Shown: in pieces, positions 32,086 through 39,976 of the stretch | How the letters are laid out: the number at the start of each line of letters is the position of its first letter | Position numbering within the stretch: the first letter of the stretch is position 1 | From: UBA1924 sp963976625 | GTDB taxonomy: Bacteria; Planctomycetota; Phycisphaerae; Phycisphaerales; UBA1924 | NCBI GenBank assembly: GCA_963976625.1 | Contig: CAXBLA010000029.1 | Span: 1 to 39,976, forward strand | Direction: 5' to 3' | Length of the DNA stretch: 39,976 nucleotides | Notes under the pieces: generated by a model | What the model saw: only the letters and a program-made list of their open reading frames with translations | Database searches by the model: none | What the model was told of the DNA's origin: nothing | Program-made: the position numbers and the translations under genes

Positions 32086-33917
32086 GCATGCAGAATCAGA
32101 CCAATCATCACGCGGACCGCTCTACAAATCGCAAGGGCTTCACCATCGTCGAGATGATGGTGACCATCGGGATCCTCGTGCTCGTCACGGCTGGGGTCGC
32201 GACGATCTTTAACACGCTCGGCGATACCGTCGCCAAGGGGCGCAAGCTCTCGGAACTCAACCAGTTCGCCGCCAGGCTCGAACGCGTGATGCGCGAGGAC
32301 TTCGAGGGCATGACCCGCGACGGGTTCTTGGTGATCGTCAACAAAAACGCCAATGAGGGCAACGATGTCCAGCTCTTCCGTGGCGAGAAGACGGACATCG
32401 ACAACGCGCTCTTCGGGGGGTTCTCAAGCAACCCGGGGCGGATCCGCCGCAGCGACGAGATCATGTTCTTCCGCCACGGCGAGTTCGAGACCGCCCGCAA
32501 GGCGATCGCGCCCAACATGATCGCCCGCTCGCACGAAGCCGCGATCTACTATGGGCACGGGCAGAAGCGTCCGCCCGAGCTGGCCAATGCCAACGCCTCG
32601 ACCAACCTGTTCTTCAATCCCCAGCCGTGGGACTCGAACTATACCAATCCAGCCGGGATCGATGCACGCGTCGGGGTCAACAACCCCGGGCAGATCAATC
32701 CCAACGAGTTCGCCAGTGACTGGGCGCTGCTGCGTCATGTGACGCTCTTGGTGAATCCGCGTGGGCCCGGGCAGTTTGTGCCCGCCGAGCTCTTCGGGCT
32801 CGATCGCAACAACTTTGGGGACTTGGATCAGCGTAGGCATCTTGAAGACTCGCCCCGCCAGTATGCGCTCCAGCCCGCGGCCCGGAGTATCTTTACCTCG
32901 CTCAGCGGATCGGACCCTACCGAGAGTCATCGCTGGCTGTACGATCTCTCGACGGACGGGGATCCAGACCAGGCGAGCTTCCGCACGAGCGGGCTCGTGG
33001 ATATCGTGAGCGAGGACCTCGCCACGATCCGCAGCATGGTGCAGTCGCTGCCGGTGTCTACATCGCCCACGGCGTATTTCAACTACGCGCCTGGCTCAGC
33101 CACACCGATTACCCGAGATCGTGATGATTTCGAGCAGAATGTTTATTGGGGCAATGCTTCGCAGCCTAACCCCACCGATGCCAATGTGCTCGATCTGAGC
33201 CAGCCGTTGCAGCAGCAGCGGATCCGCCAGTGGATGATCGACGCGCTGCCGAGCCGATGGGACCTGAGTGCGAACCCGCCCGAGTTTGTCTCCGGCGTGC
33301 GCTACGAGGACATCCCGACGCGTCTGCTCTTTGAGGACGGCGACTTCGGGGCCAGCGATGCCGAGGACATCGCCAAGGCGTACGCCGAGGCGAACCAGGA
33401 GATGCTCGGGGCGTCGGTGTTTATCCCGCATTGCTCCGAGTTCATCGTCGAATGGTCCTACGGCTTTGTGGATCACTCGTTGCCCGTCACGGATCCGGAT
33501 TTCAAAAAACTGATGTGGTACGGGCTCGATCGCTATGTCGATTCGGACAACGACGGCGTCCTCAACCCCGGCAACGATCTTCCCGCGGCTCAGCCGTACC
33601 AGCTACGGTCATTGACACAGGCGGGGGCTGATCCGAACGCTACGCCTCCGCTCGCTAGGCCGCAGGGGATGCCGACGCAGCTTGTGGTCGGGCGTGCCGG
33701 CCCGCCGACGACTCCGGATGCTGTCGAAATCGCGACCTTCGGCTTCCTGAATCCCAACGGCGAGGTGGACGACCCGACGAATACCCCGCTCACCGACGAC
33801 GACGAGGTCTGGCAGTGGCCCAAGCTGATCCGGATCACGATGAGCCTTGCCGATCCGCAGGACAAGAGCATCGAGCAGACATACCAGGTGATCTTTGAGC
33901 TCCCCGAGCTTGAGTGA
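32082..33917 (+). CDS. Prepilin-type protein, PilW/GspJ-like
   Basis: The 611-residue protein is about three times the size of GspJ. The leader ends in RKG, cut before FTIVEMMVTIGILVLVTAGV with Glu at +5. The next helix (LNQFAARLERVMREDFEGM) has the GspJ arrangement in which an acidic residue follows the helix. GGAGGA lies 6 bases before the ATG, which overlaps the previous stop. An Asp-rich loop DSDNDG (487-492) resembles an EF-hand or dockerin calcium loop. The C-terminal WPKLIRITMSLADPQDKSIE is the usual GspJ-like closing strand. It is followed by a 150-base gap and the giant GspK-like gene. Confidence 0.84.
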   Translation: MSMQNQTNHHADRSTNRKGFTIVEMMVTIGILVLVTAGVATIFNTLGDTVAKGRKLSELNQFAARLERVMREDFEGMTRDGFLVIVNKNANEGNDVQLFRGEKTDIDNALFGGFSSNPGRIRRSDEIMFFRHGEFETARKAIAPNMIARSHEAAIYYGHGQKRPPELANANASTNLFFNPQPWDSNYTNPAGIDARVGVNNPGQINPNEFASDWALLRHVTLLVNPRGPGQFVPAELFGLDRNNFGDLDQRRHLEDSPRQYALQPAARSIFTSLSGSDPTESHRWLYDLSTDGDPDQASFRTSGLVDIVSEDLATIRSMVQSLPVSTSPTAYFNYAPGSATPITRDRDDFEQNVYWGNASQPNPTDANVLDLSQPLQQQRIRQWMIDALPSRWDLSANPPEFVSGVRYEDIPTRLLFEDGDFGASDAEDIAKAYAEANQEMLGASVFIPHCSEFIVEWSYGFVDHSLPVTDPDFKKLMWYGLDRYVDSDNDGVLNPGNDLPAAQPYQLRSLTQAGADPNATPPLARPQGMPTQLVVGRAGPPTTPDAVEIATFGFLNPNGEVDDPTNTPLTDDDEVWQWPKLIRITMSLADPQDKSIEQTYQVIFELPELE

Positions 33918-33931
33918 ATCGCCGGACATTG

Positions 33932-33958
33932 CCCACGCGTGCGAGATGCACGCGTGGG
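33932..33958 (+). promoter_or_regulatory. Hairpin in the gspJ-gspK gap
   Basis: CCCACGCGTGC (33932-33942) pairs perfectly with GCACGCGTGGG (33948-33958) over the 5-base loop GAGAT. No U-run follows, so it is not a classical terminator. It is placed to act as an attenuator or mRNA-stability element that lowers or protects the downstream giant gene. Confidence 0.55.
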
Positions 33959-34056
33959 GAGACAGAGCGTGGGGACGCTCGGCGACGGGGATCTGCACGC
34001 ACGGAGCAGACAGACGCCGAGATCGAGACAGCGCGTGCGCATCGCCGGTATTGGCG

Positions 34057-34061
34057 AGGAG
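34057..34061 (+). promoter_or_regulatory. Ribosome binding site that fixes the GspK-like start
   Basis: AGGAG lies 6 bases before ATG at 34068. An upstream in-frame ATG (33939) lies within the hairpin and adds an Arg-rich stretch with no family likeness, so it is rejected. Confidence 0.75.
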
Positions 34062-34067
34062 ACAGCC

Positions 34068-37000
34068 ATGAGAACACTTCACGAACCAAATGTACGCCAG
34101 CCGAGTCCTACTGCCCTGATGCGCAGCGCGGGCCAAGTGCCCGGTGCTCATGAACGGCGCGGGTCGGCGTTGTTGATTGTCATCGGCACGCTGGCGTTGA
34201 TCTCGGTCTTCGCGGCGATCTATGTCTCGATCGGACGCACCGATCGGCGAGCCGCGACCTCGATCCGCACGCAGAAGGACCTGGTCGATACCTCCAACTC
34301 CTTCGGCGAATACCTCAGCGGGGTCGTCGGCAACGATCGGCTCGACGCGTATGTGCAGCTTGATGGGAACACGCCGCCACAGGCATTCGGGCGGCGCGAG
34401 CTCACCGATGCGCCCTATACCGACTGGACCAAGCGATCGGCCGTGCCCCCGGGCTTCGAGTACCAGCTCTTCACCCCAGAGGGCGGGCCCAGCTCGCTCA
34501 ACGGCATCAACCTGCTCGACGACAACAGCGTCGCGTCGGACTCCTGGCTCGCATCGACAACGCCGGTGTATCTGGGCAACCCCGGTACGCAGGGCGCGGA
34601 TCGACCGTTCTCGCAGTACGAGGGGTATGACCCGTTGTACCCAAACGCCAAGAACTTCCTCGACCACCGCGACTGGCTCCAGATCTCGAACTTCGCGCCC
34701 GACGGGCGCTTTGTGAACCTGTTCAACCTGCGTCCCAATGAAGCGTTGGTTCCCGGCACGATCGGGAGTTTCTTCGCCGAGCCCGGGCTCGGTACGGTGA
34801 CGGATGCGGATGGTCGCGATGTCCGCCGGATGAGCGAACATCTTTCGTTGTGGGTGAAGGAGAACCCAGACGACCCCGAGTCGATGATTATGACCCATGT
34901 GCCTGAACCAGCGAATGGCAACAGCATCTGGGTGCCCGGACAGAAGTCGCCGCTAGCCATCGGGCTGACCGATCCGGGGAACATCCCCGCGGTGTGGACG
35001 ATGTACCAGCGGTTTATGTACATGCCGATCAACCAGCCGTTCATCACGCTGAACCGAAACGGGGACGAATCGACCTGGGCCGATCCGGACTTCCCGGCGT
35101 ACCAGTACGCCGATGCCGATGGCGACAAGTTTGCCGACTCGCGCTGGTTCGAGCTTAGCTCGGCGCGTGACTTTGGCGAGGACAATAACACCAGCGCCCG
35201 CGACGATGTCGAGGTGCTCTATAACAACAAGAACTACCGCTACTTTGTCGCCGCCCGCGCGGTGGACCTGTCGTCGATGGTCAATGTGAACACCGCGACG
35301 GATCTGCTCGTGCCACCGAGCAGCGAGTTCCCGATGGGGCTGACCCCGGCGGATATCGACCTGCGCCGGATCCTGACCATGCAGGACGCGGCGAGTGATT
35401 ACACCGGTGACAACAACTTCGTGCCCCTCTCGTTCTCACAGATCCACCGCCCGTTCGCCCCGCCGAGCCCGGACGCCAATGGGCGCTGGGACACGCCACG
35501 CCCGGCGATCGCGTATGGGCGCGATCCGTTGGACTACCGTCTGTACGAGCATGCCTACGCCAACCCGTTCGGCCCGCCGGCCCCCGGGACGCGTGATGTG
35601 CGTGATCTCAACGACGAGGCGCCGTCGATGCTCATCGGGCGCTATGCCTACTCGGCTCTTCGCCGGGGGATTATCGATGGGGGCTCGTTGACCTCGCGCT
35701 ATGTGGGCTCGACCAACGGCACGGCGATCGCGGGGATGGAGCCGCTCAAGCAGTATGAAACGATGCCGTTCGATCTGTCGTTTGCGCGCATCACCCCGGA
35801 AGAACGCTACGAGCAGTTCAACGATGTTGGTCGGCTCAACCCGTCCAACCGGGCCGCGGCTTGGGCGCGTCGCTCAGGCTCGGGCTCGGGGAGCCTCTAC
35901 GGGCTCGACGACCTGACCGAGCTGCTCAGCTTCCGGATGTTCAATGACCCAGAGCACACCTCGCGCCTCGAGCGGGTGATGAGCGGGCGCTATCAGAGCG
36001 ATAACAGCGATGAGCTGCAGACCCGGCGGATGAGCCCGCTGCTGAGCAACCGACCCCTCGAGCTCGATCGCGCTCAGCACGGGCTGGCGGTGACGGATCT
36101 CTTCACCATGAATCCGAGCGTCCGCCCGGGCATGGTCGGCGAGGTCAACCGCGACTATGAGAGCGGCCGGATCTCGTTTAACTCGATGGCCCACGGTGCG
36201 CTGAGCCCACGCAACTGGCTCACCACAATCAGCGGCTCGGTCGCGCTGACGGGCGGCGAGAAGCTGGGCAGCGCTGTGAATCCTGGGGCGTTGGGCTTCG
36301 AGAACTCAGCGCCCTACATCGGCAACACGCTGGCGAGCCCCTCGCTGCTCTTCGAGCTCTACTCCGAAGCGCTGGCCGGCGAGCTCGATGCCGATAACGA
36401 CCCGACGATCTGGAACATGAACCTGACGGACCCGTTGCTCGAACTCAACCCACGCACGACCTTGTTCTATGGGCATCGCAGCCCAGAGCTGGCGCTGCGG
36501 ATCGCGGCTCACACCTCGGTGAACATGAAGGACATGACCGACTCGGACGGCACGCCGACCGTCGCGACCTTGATCCTCAACGGAGCCGGCTACGGCGACA
36601 CGGTGCGGAACTACTTCACCAATGTCCCCGGCGGTGGTGATCCGACCATCCAACCCGCTGACGATATGTACCATCGCTACCCCGGAGCGGCGAGCGGGAA
36701 TCTCTTCGATCTCGACCCGCTGACCACGCCCCCGACACCGGCGGCCGACAAGCGTCTTGACAACGGTCAACTCACGGGCGAACGCCAGGTGGTCAATGTC
36801 TACGGCTTCGAAGCGATGCCGGTGATCACCGAGGTCAGCTCGGTGTATGTCTACACTGATGCAGATATAACCGAAGGCGGTGGTGTTGATGAAGGCGGAG
36901 ATCAAGATTATGACCAATCACCGACAGTCGATTTTGTAAGCCGCCGTATCAACTACCCTCCTCGTGCCAACATCGGGGAGATCACAGTCAACGGCGATCT

Positions 37001-39836
37001 TGGGAACGATAACTCTGATTATCTAATCCATGTACTCGCGTTCCAACTTCATAATCCGTATGACGAGGCGATTAGTCTGGGCGGTAGAGATGCTCGGGGG
37101 GCTGCGTTGACCCGCAAGATGGTCTCCGGAACCACCGACACAATCGACCCGGCGGCCAACTATCGATTCGGATATTACCTTGAGTATGCCGGACGCTTCT
37201 ACAAAGTCGCTGAGTACCTCGAGCATTACCCCGACAACACCATCGATCCGACCTATTACAACGCGGATAACAATGATAATATCACGGGGAATCCTTCTGA
37301 ATCCGGCACGACCGGAGGGCCGATGCCGGCAGACGGTTCGGTCAGCGACTACATCACACGCAATGTGATCTTGGGCGCGGGCGAGACACGGGTGTTCTAT
37401 GTCATTGCTGATAGGCGATTCGACACCACCGGGCGCGATGCACGATGGGAGTTGTTAGACGATAACGACGATGATGCTCATACCGGCAACGGCTTCGATG
37501 GTCTGCCCTGGACAGGTGCCGCAGAGGAATGGGTCCAGAATCAGTTTAGAGTCGGCACAAGTCGCCCGGTCATGATGATGGAGTTCGATCCGCGTGATGG
37601 CGGGCTGCTTGGGGAGCCATCCGCAGCGATCGCAACGGTCGAAAATCTCGCGACTCTTCCCGCGTCACCACTGCTCACATCCGCCCGGAATGATGTACTT
37701 GAAGCGAGGCTCTGGCGGAAGGTGCTCGGGCGCGGGGAAGAGTCCAACGATCCAGCGATCCCGGCCAGTGAGCGCACGCTGCGCAACCTGATGGACAACG
37801 ATCTATTGGTTGACCGGTTGTCGATCGACGGGACGCTCGATGTTCAACTTGCTGCCGCTCAGAATACGATCCCAGATACAGTTTCATTTACTCCAGATAT
37901 TATGGATGTTCTCAGTGTGCCCTCTGGTACGACGATTCGGAATGATAATATCGGGATCGTGCTCACCCGCTGGAAGACAAGCCGGCGCCGCGATTACGAT
38001 AATGCGAGTCTCCGCGATCTGAATATCAAGCCCGAGCCCGGGCAGATCACGCCGTGGATGCTGCACTCGCGGCGTAGCCCGACGGATACCGAAGCCATCA
38101 ACGAGGTGTACATCAGCGCGACTCCATCTGCGAGCGATATCTTTGACGACAATATGGGAGCGACCGATCTTTCAGACCCGCTCGTGAATCCCGCAATCAG
38201 AGAAGATTTCGAGATTGGGGAGACAATTAGTGACTTCATCAGGCGCGGAGCCATTGGCAATCGTGCGATCGTCCAGACCGCGGCATTGGATCCGTATCAA
38301 AAATTCAATCCAGCCGGTGTGGGCGACGAGGATGCGGAAAATGATACGGCAACGAAGTTTGTTCTTGAGCCGATCGCCAACTTCTCGGGCTCCGGGCTCG
38401 ACCACCTGCTCAATGACGAGATGCCCGAGATCCTGATCAGCGGACGGAACATTGAAGAGAAGCCTCGGCTCGCGGATCTGCTGCTCGCCTGGGGCATCGG
38501 CCCGACCTACGCGCCCGATCCCGCACGGACAGCGGCCCAGGAGACGGACTACACCGCCAGCGAGTGGATGACCGGCCCCGAGGCCATGGCGATCGCGATG
38601 GGCATCGAGATCACGCCCTCCGTCTCGGATACTGACGCGGACAGCGTATGGGATGAGACCTATGTCCGGACAGCGGGCACGAAGAAGCCGCTGCTCGACG
38701 ACGGGCACCTGGTGATCGATGACTTCGTGTCGTACCTGAATGTCACGCCCGAGACGCCCGCGGAGTTCATCCCCGGTGCGCCCGGGGTGGGCGATATCCT
38801 GCGTGGCACCGGCGTGCCGACGGCGCTGGGGGTGATCGATCAGGTGCGTGCGATCGCGGGGGTGACGCAGCTCAATGAGCCGCAACAGAACGACCCGCTG
38901 CTGACCGATCGGGACCGCCAGCGGATGGCGCTCTCGCTGGCGACCTTCGGCCAGGTCAACATCAACACCGCACCGATCGAGGTGCTCCGTGCCCTGCCCG
39001 GGCTGACCCCGAGCCGTGGGTCATATGACGGCACCAGCGGGGTGACGGATGAATGGTGGGGCAAAGACCCTGTGATCAACGCCGATCTCAACCTGCCCGA
39101 TCTCAATACGCTGACCGGGTCGAGCTTCAGAGAGAACCCGGATGTAGCCGCGGCGATCGTGGCGTACCGTGACCGTCAGTACAGCGTGCCCAATACGGCT
39201 GCCTTCAATATCGCGTACGACCTCACCCCGTTGAACTTTGAGCCGACGGTCCCGACCTTGGTCTCCAAGAACATGCGTGGTGAAATCCCGTTGTCTGTCA
39301 CGACGATCCCCGGCGGGAACTCGCCGGTTGATCGTGCGTCGATCACCGGGATCGACGGGTTGCGTTCGATGCCCGGGTTTGCCTCGCTCGGCGAGCTGCT
39401 CGCGGTGCGGATCGACCCGGCGTCGCCGACAAGCCGATGGGGAAACCACCGCCACCTCTCGATCCAGCAGTACGGGTTCGACGACAAGTACTCTGGCATG
39501 CACGATATCGGCGGCGACAACAACACGATCATGTCGCAACTCTTTGGCTACAAAGGTCAGACTGATCCGGGTGATCCCAGCGAGAACATGGACGACTACG
39601 CCGAGCGTCTGGCGATGGCCAACTCGGTGCTCAACACGATCAGTGTCCGCTCGGACTACTACGCGGTCTGGTTCCTTGTCCACGGCTATCAGGAGTCCGA
39701 TGTGGCAAATCTCCGCCCCGAGGACCCATTGATCCCGTCGGTGGCCAAGCGGTACCTGATGATCGTGGACCGGACGAATGTGATCGAGCCGGGCGACAAG
39801 CCCAAGATCCTGGTCCTCAAGGAGGTCCCGCTCTAA
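34068..39836 (+). CDS. Giant GspK/PilX-like minor pseudopilin (1922 residues)
   Basis: The N-terminus is GspK-like: a leader ending ERRG, cut before SALLIVIGTLALISVFAAIY (membrane helix 33-55). It lacks Glu at +5, as GspK does. Typical GspK has about 300 residues; this one has 1922. NVNTA (near 406-410) and NINTAPIEVLRALPGL (near 1631-1645) are two copies of the helix-hairpin-helix-like NxNTA motif of GspK, and the second lies near the C-terminus. Asp-rich loops DADGD (349-353), DADND (774-778) and DTDAD (1521-1525) resemble calcium loops. LHNPYDEAISL is typical of giant prepilin-linked proteins in Planctomycetota/Verrucomicrobia. The middle (about 36840-38360) is AT-richer and Asn/Asp-rich. 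It would cap the pseudopilus tip on the outside. The overall family is clear; the extra domains are not recognised. Confidence 0.85.
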   Translation: MRTLHEPNVRQPSPTALMRSAGQVPGAHERRGSALLIVIGTLALISVFAAIYVSIGRTDRRAATSIRTQKDLVDTSNSFGEYLSGVVGNDRLDAYVQLDGNTPPQAFGRRELTDAPYTDWTKRSAVPPGFEYQLFTPEGGPSSLNGINLLDDNSVASDSWLASTTPVYLGNPGTQGADRPFSQYEGYDPLYPNAKNFLDHRDWLQISNFAPDGRFVNLFNLRPNEALVPGTIGSFFAEPGLGTVTDADGRDVRRMSEHLSLWVKENPDDPESMIMTHVPEPANGNSIWVPGQKSPLAIGLTDPGNIPAVWTMYQRFMYMPINQPFITLNRNGDESTWADPDFPAYQYADADGDKFADSRWFELSSARDFGEDNNTSARDDVEVLYNNKNYRYFVAARAVDLSSMVNVNTATDLLVPPSSEFPMGLTPADIDLRRILTMQDAASDYTGDNNFVPLSFSQIHRPFAPPSPDANGRWDTPRPAIAYGRDPLDYRLYEHAYANPFGPPAPGTRDVRDLNDEAPSMLIGRYAYSALRRGIIDGGSLTSRYVGSTNGTAIAGMEPLKQYETMPFDLSFARITPEERYEQFNDVGRLNPSNRAAAWARRSGSGSGSLYGLDDLTELLSFRMFNDPEHTSRLERVMSGRYQSDNSDELQTRRMSPLLSNRPLELDRAQHGLAVTDLFTMNPSVRPGMVGEVNRDYESGRISFNSMAHGALSPRNWLTTISGSVALTGGEKLGSAVNPGALGFENSAPYIGNTLASPSLLFELYSEALAGELDADNDPTIWNMNLTDPLLELNPRTTLFYGHRSPELALRIAAHTSVNMKDMTDSDGTPTVATLILNGAGYGDTVRNYFTNVPGGGDPTIQPADDMYHRYPGAASGNLFDLDPLTTPPTPAADKRLDNGQLTGERQVVNVYGFEAMPVITEVSSVYVYTDADITEGGGVDEGGDQDYDQSPTVDFVSRRINYPPRANIGEITVNGDLGNDNSDYLIHVLAFQLHNPYDEAISLGGRDARGAALTRKMVSGTTDTIDPAANYRFGYYLEYAGRFYKVAEYLEHYPDNTIDPTYYNADNNDNITGNPSESGTTGGPMPADGSVSDYITRNVILGAGETRVFYVIADRRFDTTGRDARWELLDDNDDDAHTGNGFDGLPWTGAAEEWVQNQFRVGTSRPVMMMEFDPRDGGLLGEPSAAIATVENLATLPASPLLTSARNDVLEARLWRKVLGRGEESNDPAIPASERTLRNLMDNDLLVDRLSIDGTLDVQLAAAQNTIPDTVSFTPDIMDVLSVPSGTTIRNDNIGIVLTRWKTSRRRDYDNASLRDLNIKPEPGQITPWMLHSRRSPTDTEAINEVYISATPSASDIFDDNMGATDLSDPLVNPAIREDFEIGETISDFIRRGAIGNRAIVQTAALDPYQKFNPAGVGDEDAENDTATKFVLEPIANFSGSGLDHLLNDEMPEILISGRNIEEKPRLADLLLAWGIGPTYAPDPARTAAQETDYTASEWMTGPEAMAIAMGIEITPSVSDTDADSVWDETYVRTAGTKKPLLDDGHLVIDDFVSYLNVTPETPAEFIPGAPGVGDILRGTGVPTALGVIDQVRAIAGVTQLNEPQQNDPLLTDRDRQRMALSLATFGQVNINTAPIEVLRALPGLTPSRGSYDGTSGVTDEWWGKDPVINADLNLPDLNTLTGSSFRENPDVAAAIVAYRDRQYSVPNTAAFNIAYDLTPLNFEPTVPTLVSKNMRGEIPLSVTTIPGGNSPVDRASITGIDGLRSMPGFASLGELLAVRIDPASPTSRWGNHRHLSIQQYGFDDKYSGMHDIGGDNNTIMSQLFGYKGQTDPGDPSENMDDYAERLAMANSVLNTISVRSDYYAVWFLVHGYQESDVANLRPEDPLIPSVAKRYLMIVDRTNVIEPGDKPKILVLKEVPL

Positions 39837-39846
39837 AACAGAGTCC

Positions 39847-39860
39847 TGCCCGCGGGGGCA
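39847..39860 (+). terminator. Short hairpin after the pilus operon (weak terminator)
   Basis: TGCCC and GGGCA pair around GCGG. A T-rich ATATTTT follows about 10 bases later, and not immediately, so termination efficiency is doubtful. A second hairpin, GATCTCG/CGAGATC with loop GGTG (39879-39896), follows and may help to end transcription before the tRNA. Confidence 0.45.
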
Positions 39861-39911
39861 AGAGAGCGATATTTTGCTGATCTCGGGTGCGAGATCGGAC
39901 GATAAGCGGGC

Positions 39912-39917
39912 TATAGT
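39912..39917 (+). promoter_or_regulatory. Likely -10 box for tRNA-Pro
   Basis: TATAGT lies 11 bases before the first base of the tRNA-Pro, the right spacing for a promoter that starts just upstream of the mature 5' end. No clear -35 box is visible. Confidence 0.5.
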
Positions 39918-39928
39918 CATAGCCGCAA

Positions 39929-39976
39929 CAGGGTGTAGCTCAGCTTGGTAGAGCGTCTGGTTTGGGACCAGAAGGT
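39929..39976 (+). tRNA. tRNA-Pro (anticodon TGG), 3' partial
   Basis: The first 48 bases of a tRNA are present. They show acceptor 5' arm CAGGGTG, TA, D-arm GCTC/GAGC, and anticodon stem TCTGG/CCAGA with loop TTTGGGA, giving anticodon TGG for CCA and other proline codons. The variable loop has begun (AGGT) when the window ends, so the T-arm and the acceptor 3' arm are missing. Confidence 0.93.

Noticed and set aside
33609..34898. 429-residue minus-strand frame across the gspJ-gspK junction
   Set aside because: It spans two real plus-strand genes, the hairpin and the GspK ribosome site, and shows no recognisable domain.
1..39976. Insertion sequence, transposase, integrase or phage genes
   Set aside because: No transposase, integrase or phage structural motif was found in any frame, and no terminal inverted repeats flank a gene block.

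Overview
The window looks like chromosomal DNA of a planctomycete, most probably of the Phycisphaerae type. This is inferred from three things: high GC with strong third-position GC bias, a type II secretion/type IV pilus-like operon whose minor pseudopilins and GspK-like protein are greatly oversized, and a large sugar-polymer locus carrying a giant TPR protein. No rRNA or marker gene is present, so the assignment is tentative.

Bases 1-15295 are an exopolysaccharide or surface-glycan locus. It opens inside a Wzz/BY-kinase-like chain-length regulator that is cut by the window edge. A polyprenyl-phosphate sugar transferase (initiating enzyme) follows, then a membrane-anchored TPR protein of 1497 residues. 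On the opposite strand lie an RmlC-like epimerase and an RfbD-like reductase. A translationally coupled run of five glycosyltransferases (GT2, GT2, GT4, GT2, WecG/TagA/CpsF type) comes next, and the locus ends with a nucleotide-sugar dehydrogenase that has its own good promoter. No flippase, polymerase or outer-membrane export channel is visible, so the pathway must be completed outside the window.

Bases 15379-22000 are mixed housekeeping genes: an L-threonine aldolase (GTG start), tRNA-Gly(TCC), a two-RCK potassium-channel protein, a small lipoprotein cytochrome c, a strong bidirectional terminator, a remarkable fusion protein (Gly/Gln/Tyr/Arg-rich disordered region + RluA-like pseudouridine synthase + SAM methyltransferase) and a stand-alone CoaB.

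Bases 22170-39836 are one long pilus/secretion operon. Its genes are a GspE/PilB ATPase with a c-di-GMP-type MshEN N-terminus, PilT, a second GspE/PilB ATPase of identical length, GspF/PilC, four prepilin-like genes joined by start/stop overlaps (GspG/H/I/J order by resemblance) and a GspK-like protein of 1922 residues. The two assembly ATPases, the retraction ATPase and the platform protein would drive a filament or pseudopilus whose tip would be built from the five prepilin-type proteins. The secretin and the alignment proteins are not here. A tRNA-Pro(TGG) runs off the right edge.

The most unusual items are the RGG-like disordered region on an RNA-modification/methyltransferase fusion, the giant GspK with a compositionally different internal block and Asp-rich calcium-type motifs, the paired 576-residue ATPases with an S-x-D-R repeat linker in one of them, and a set of three independent short tandem duplications just before the first prepilin gene.
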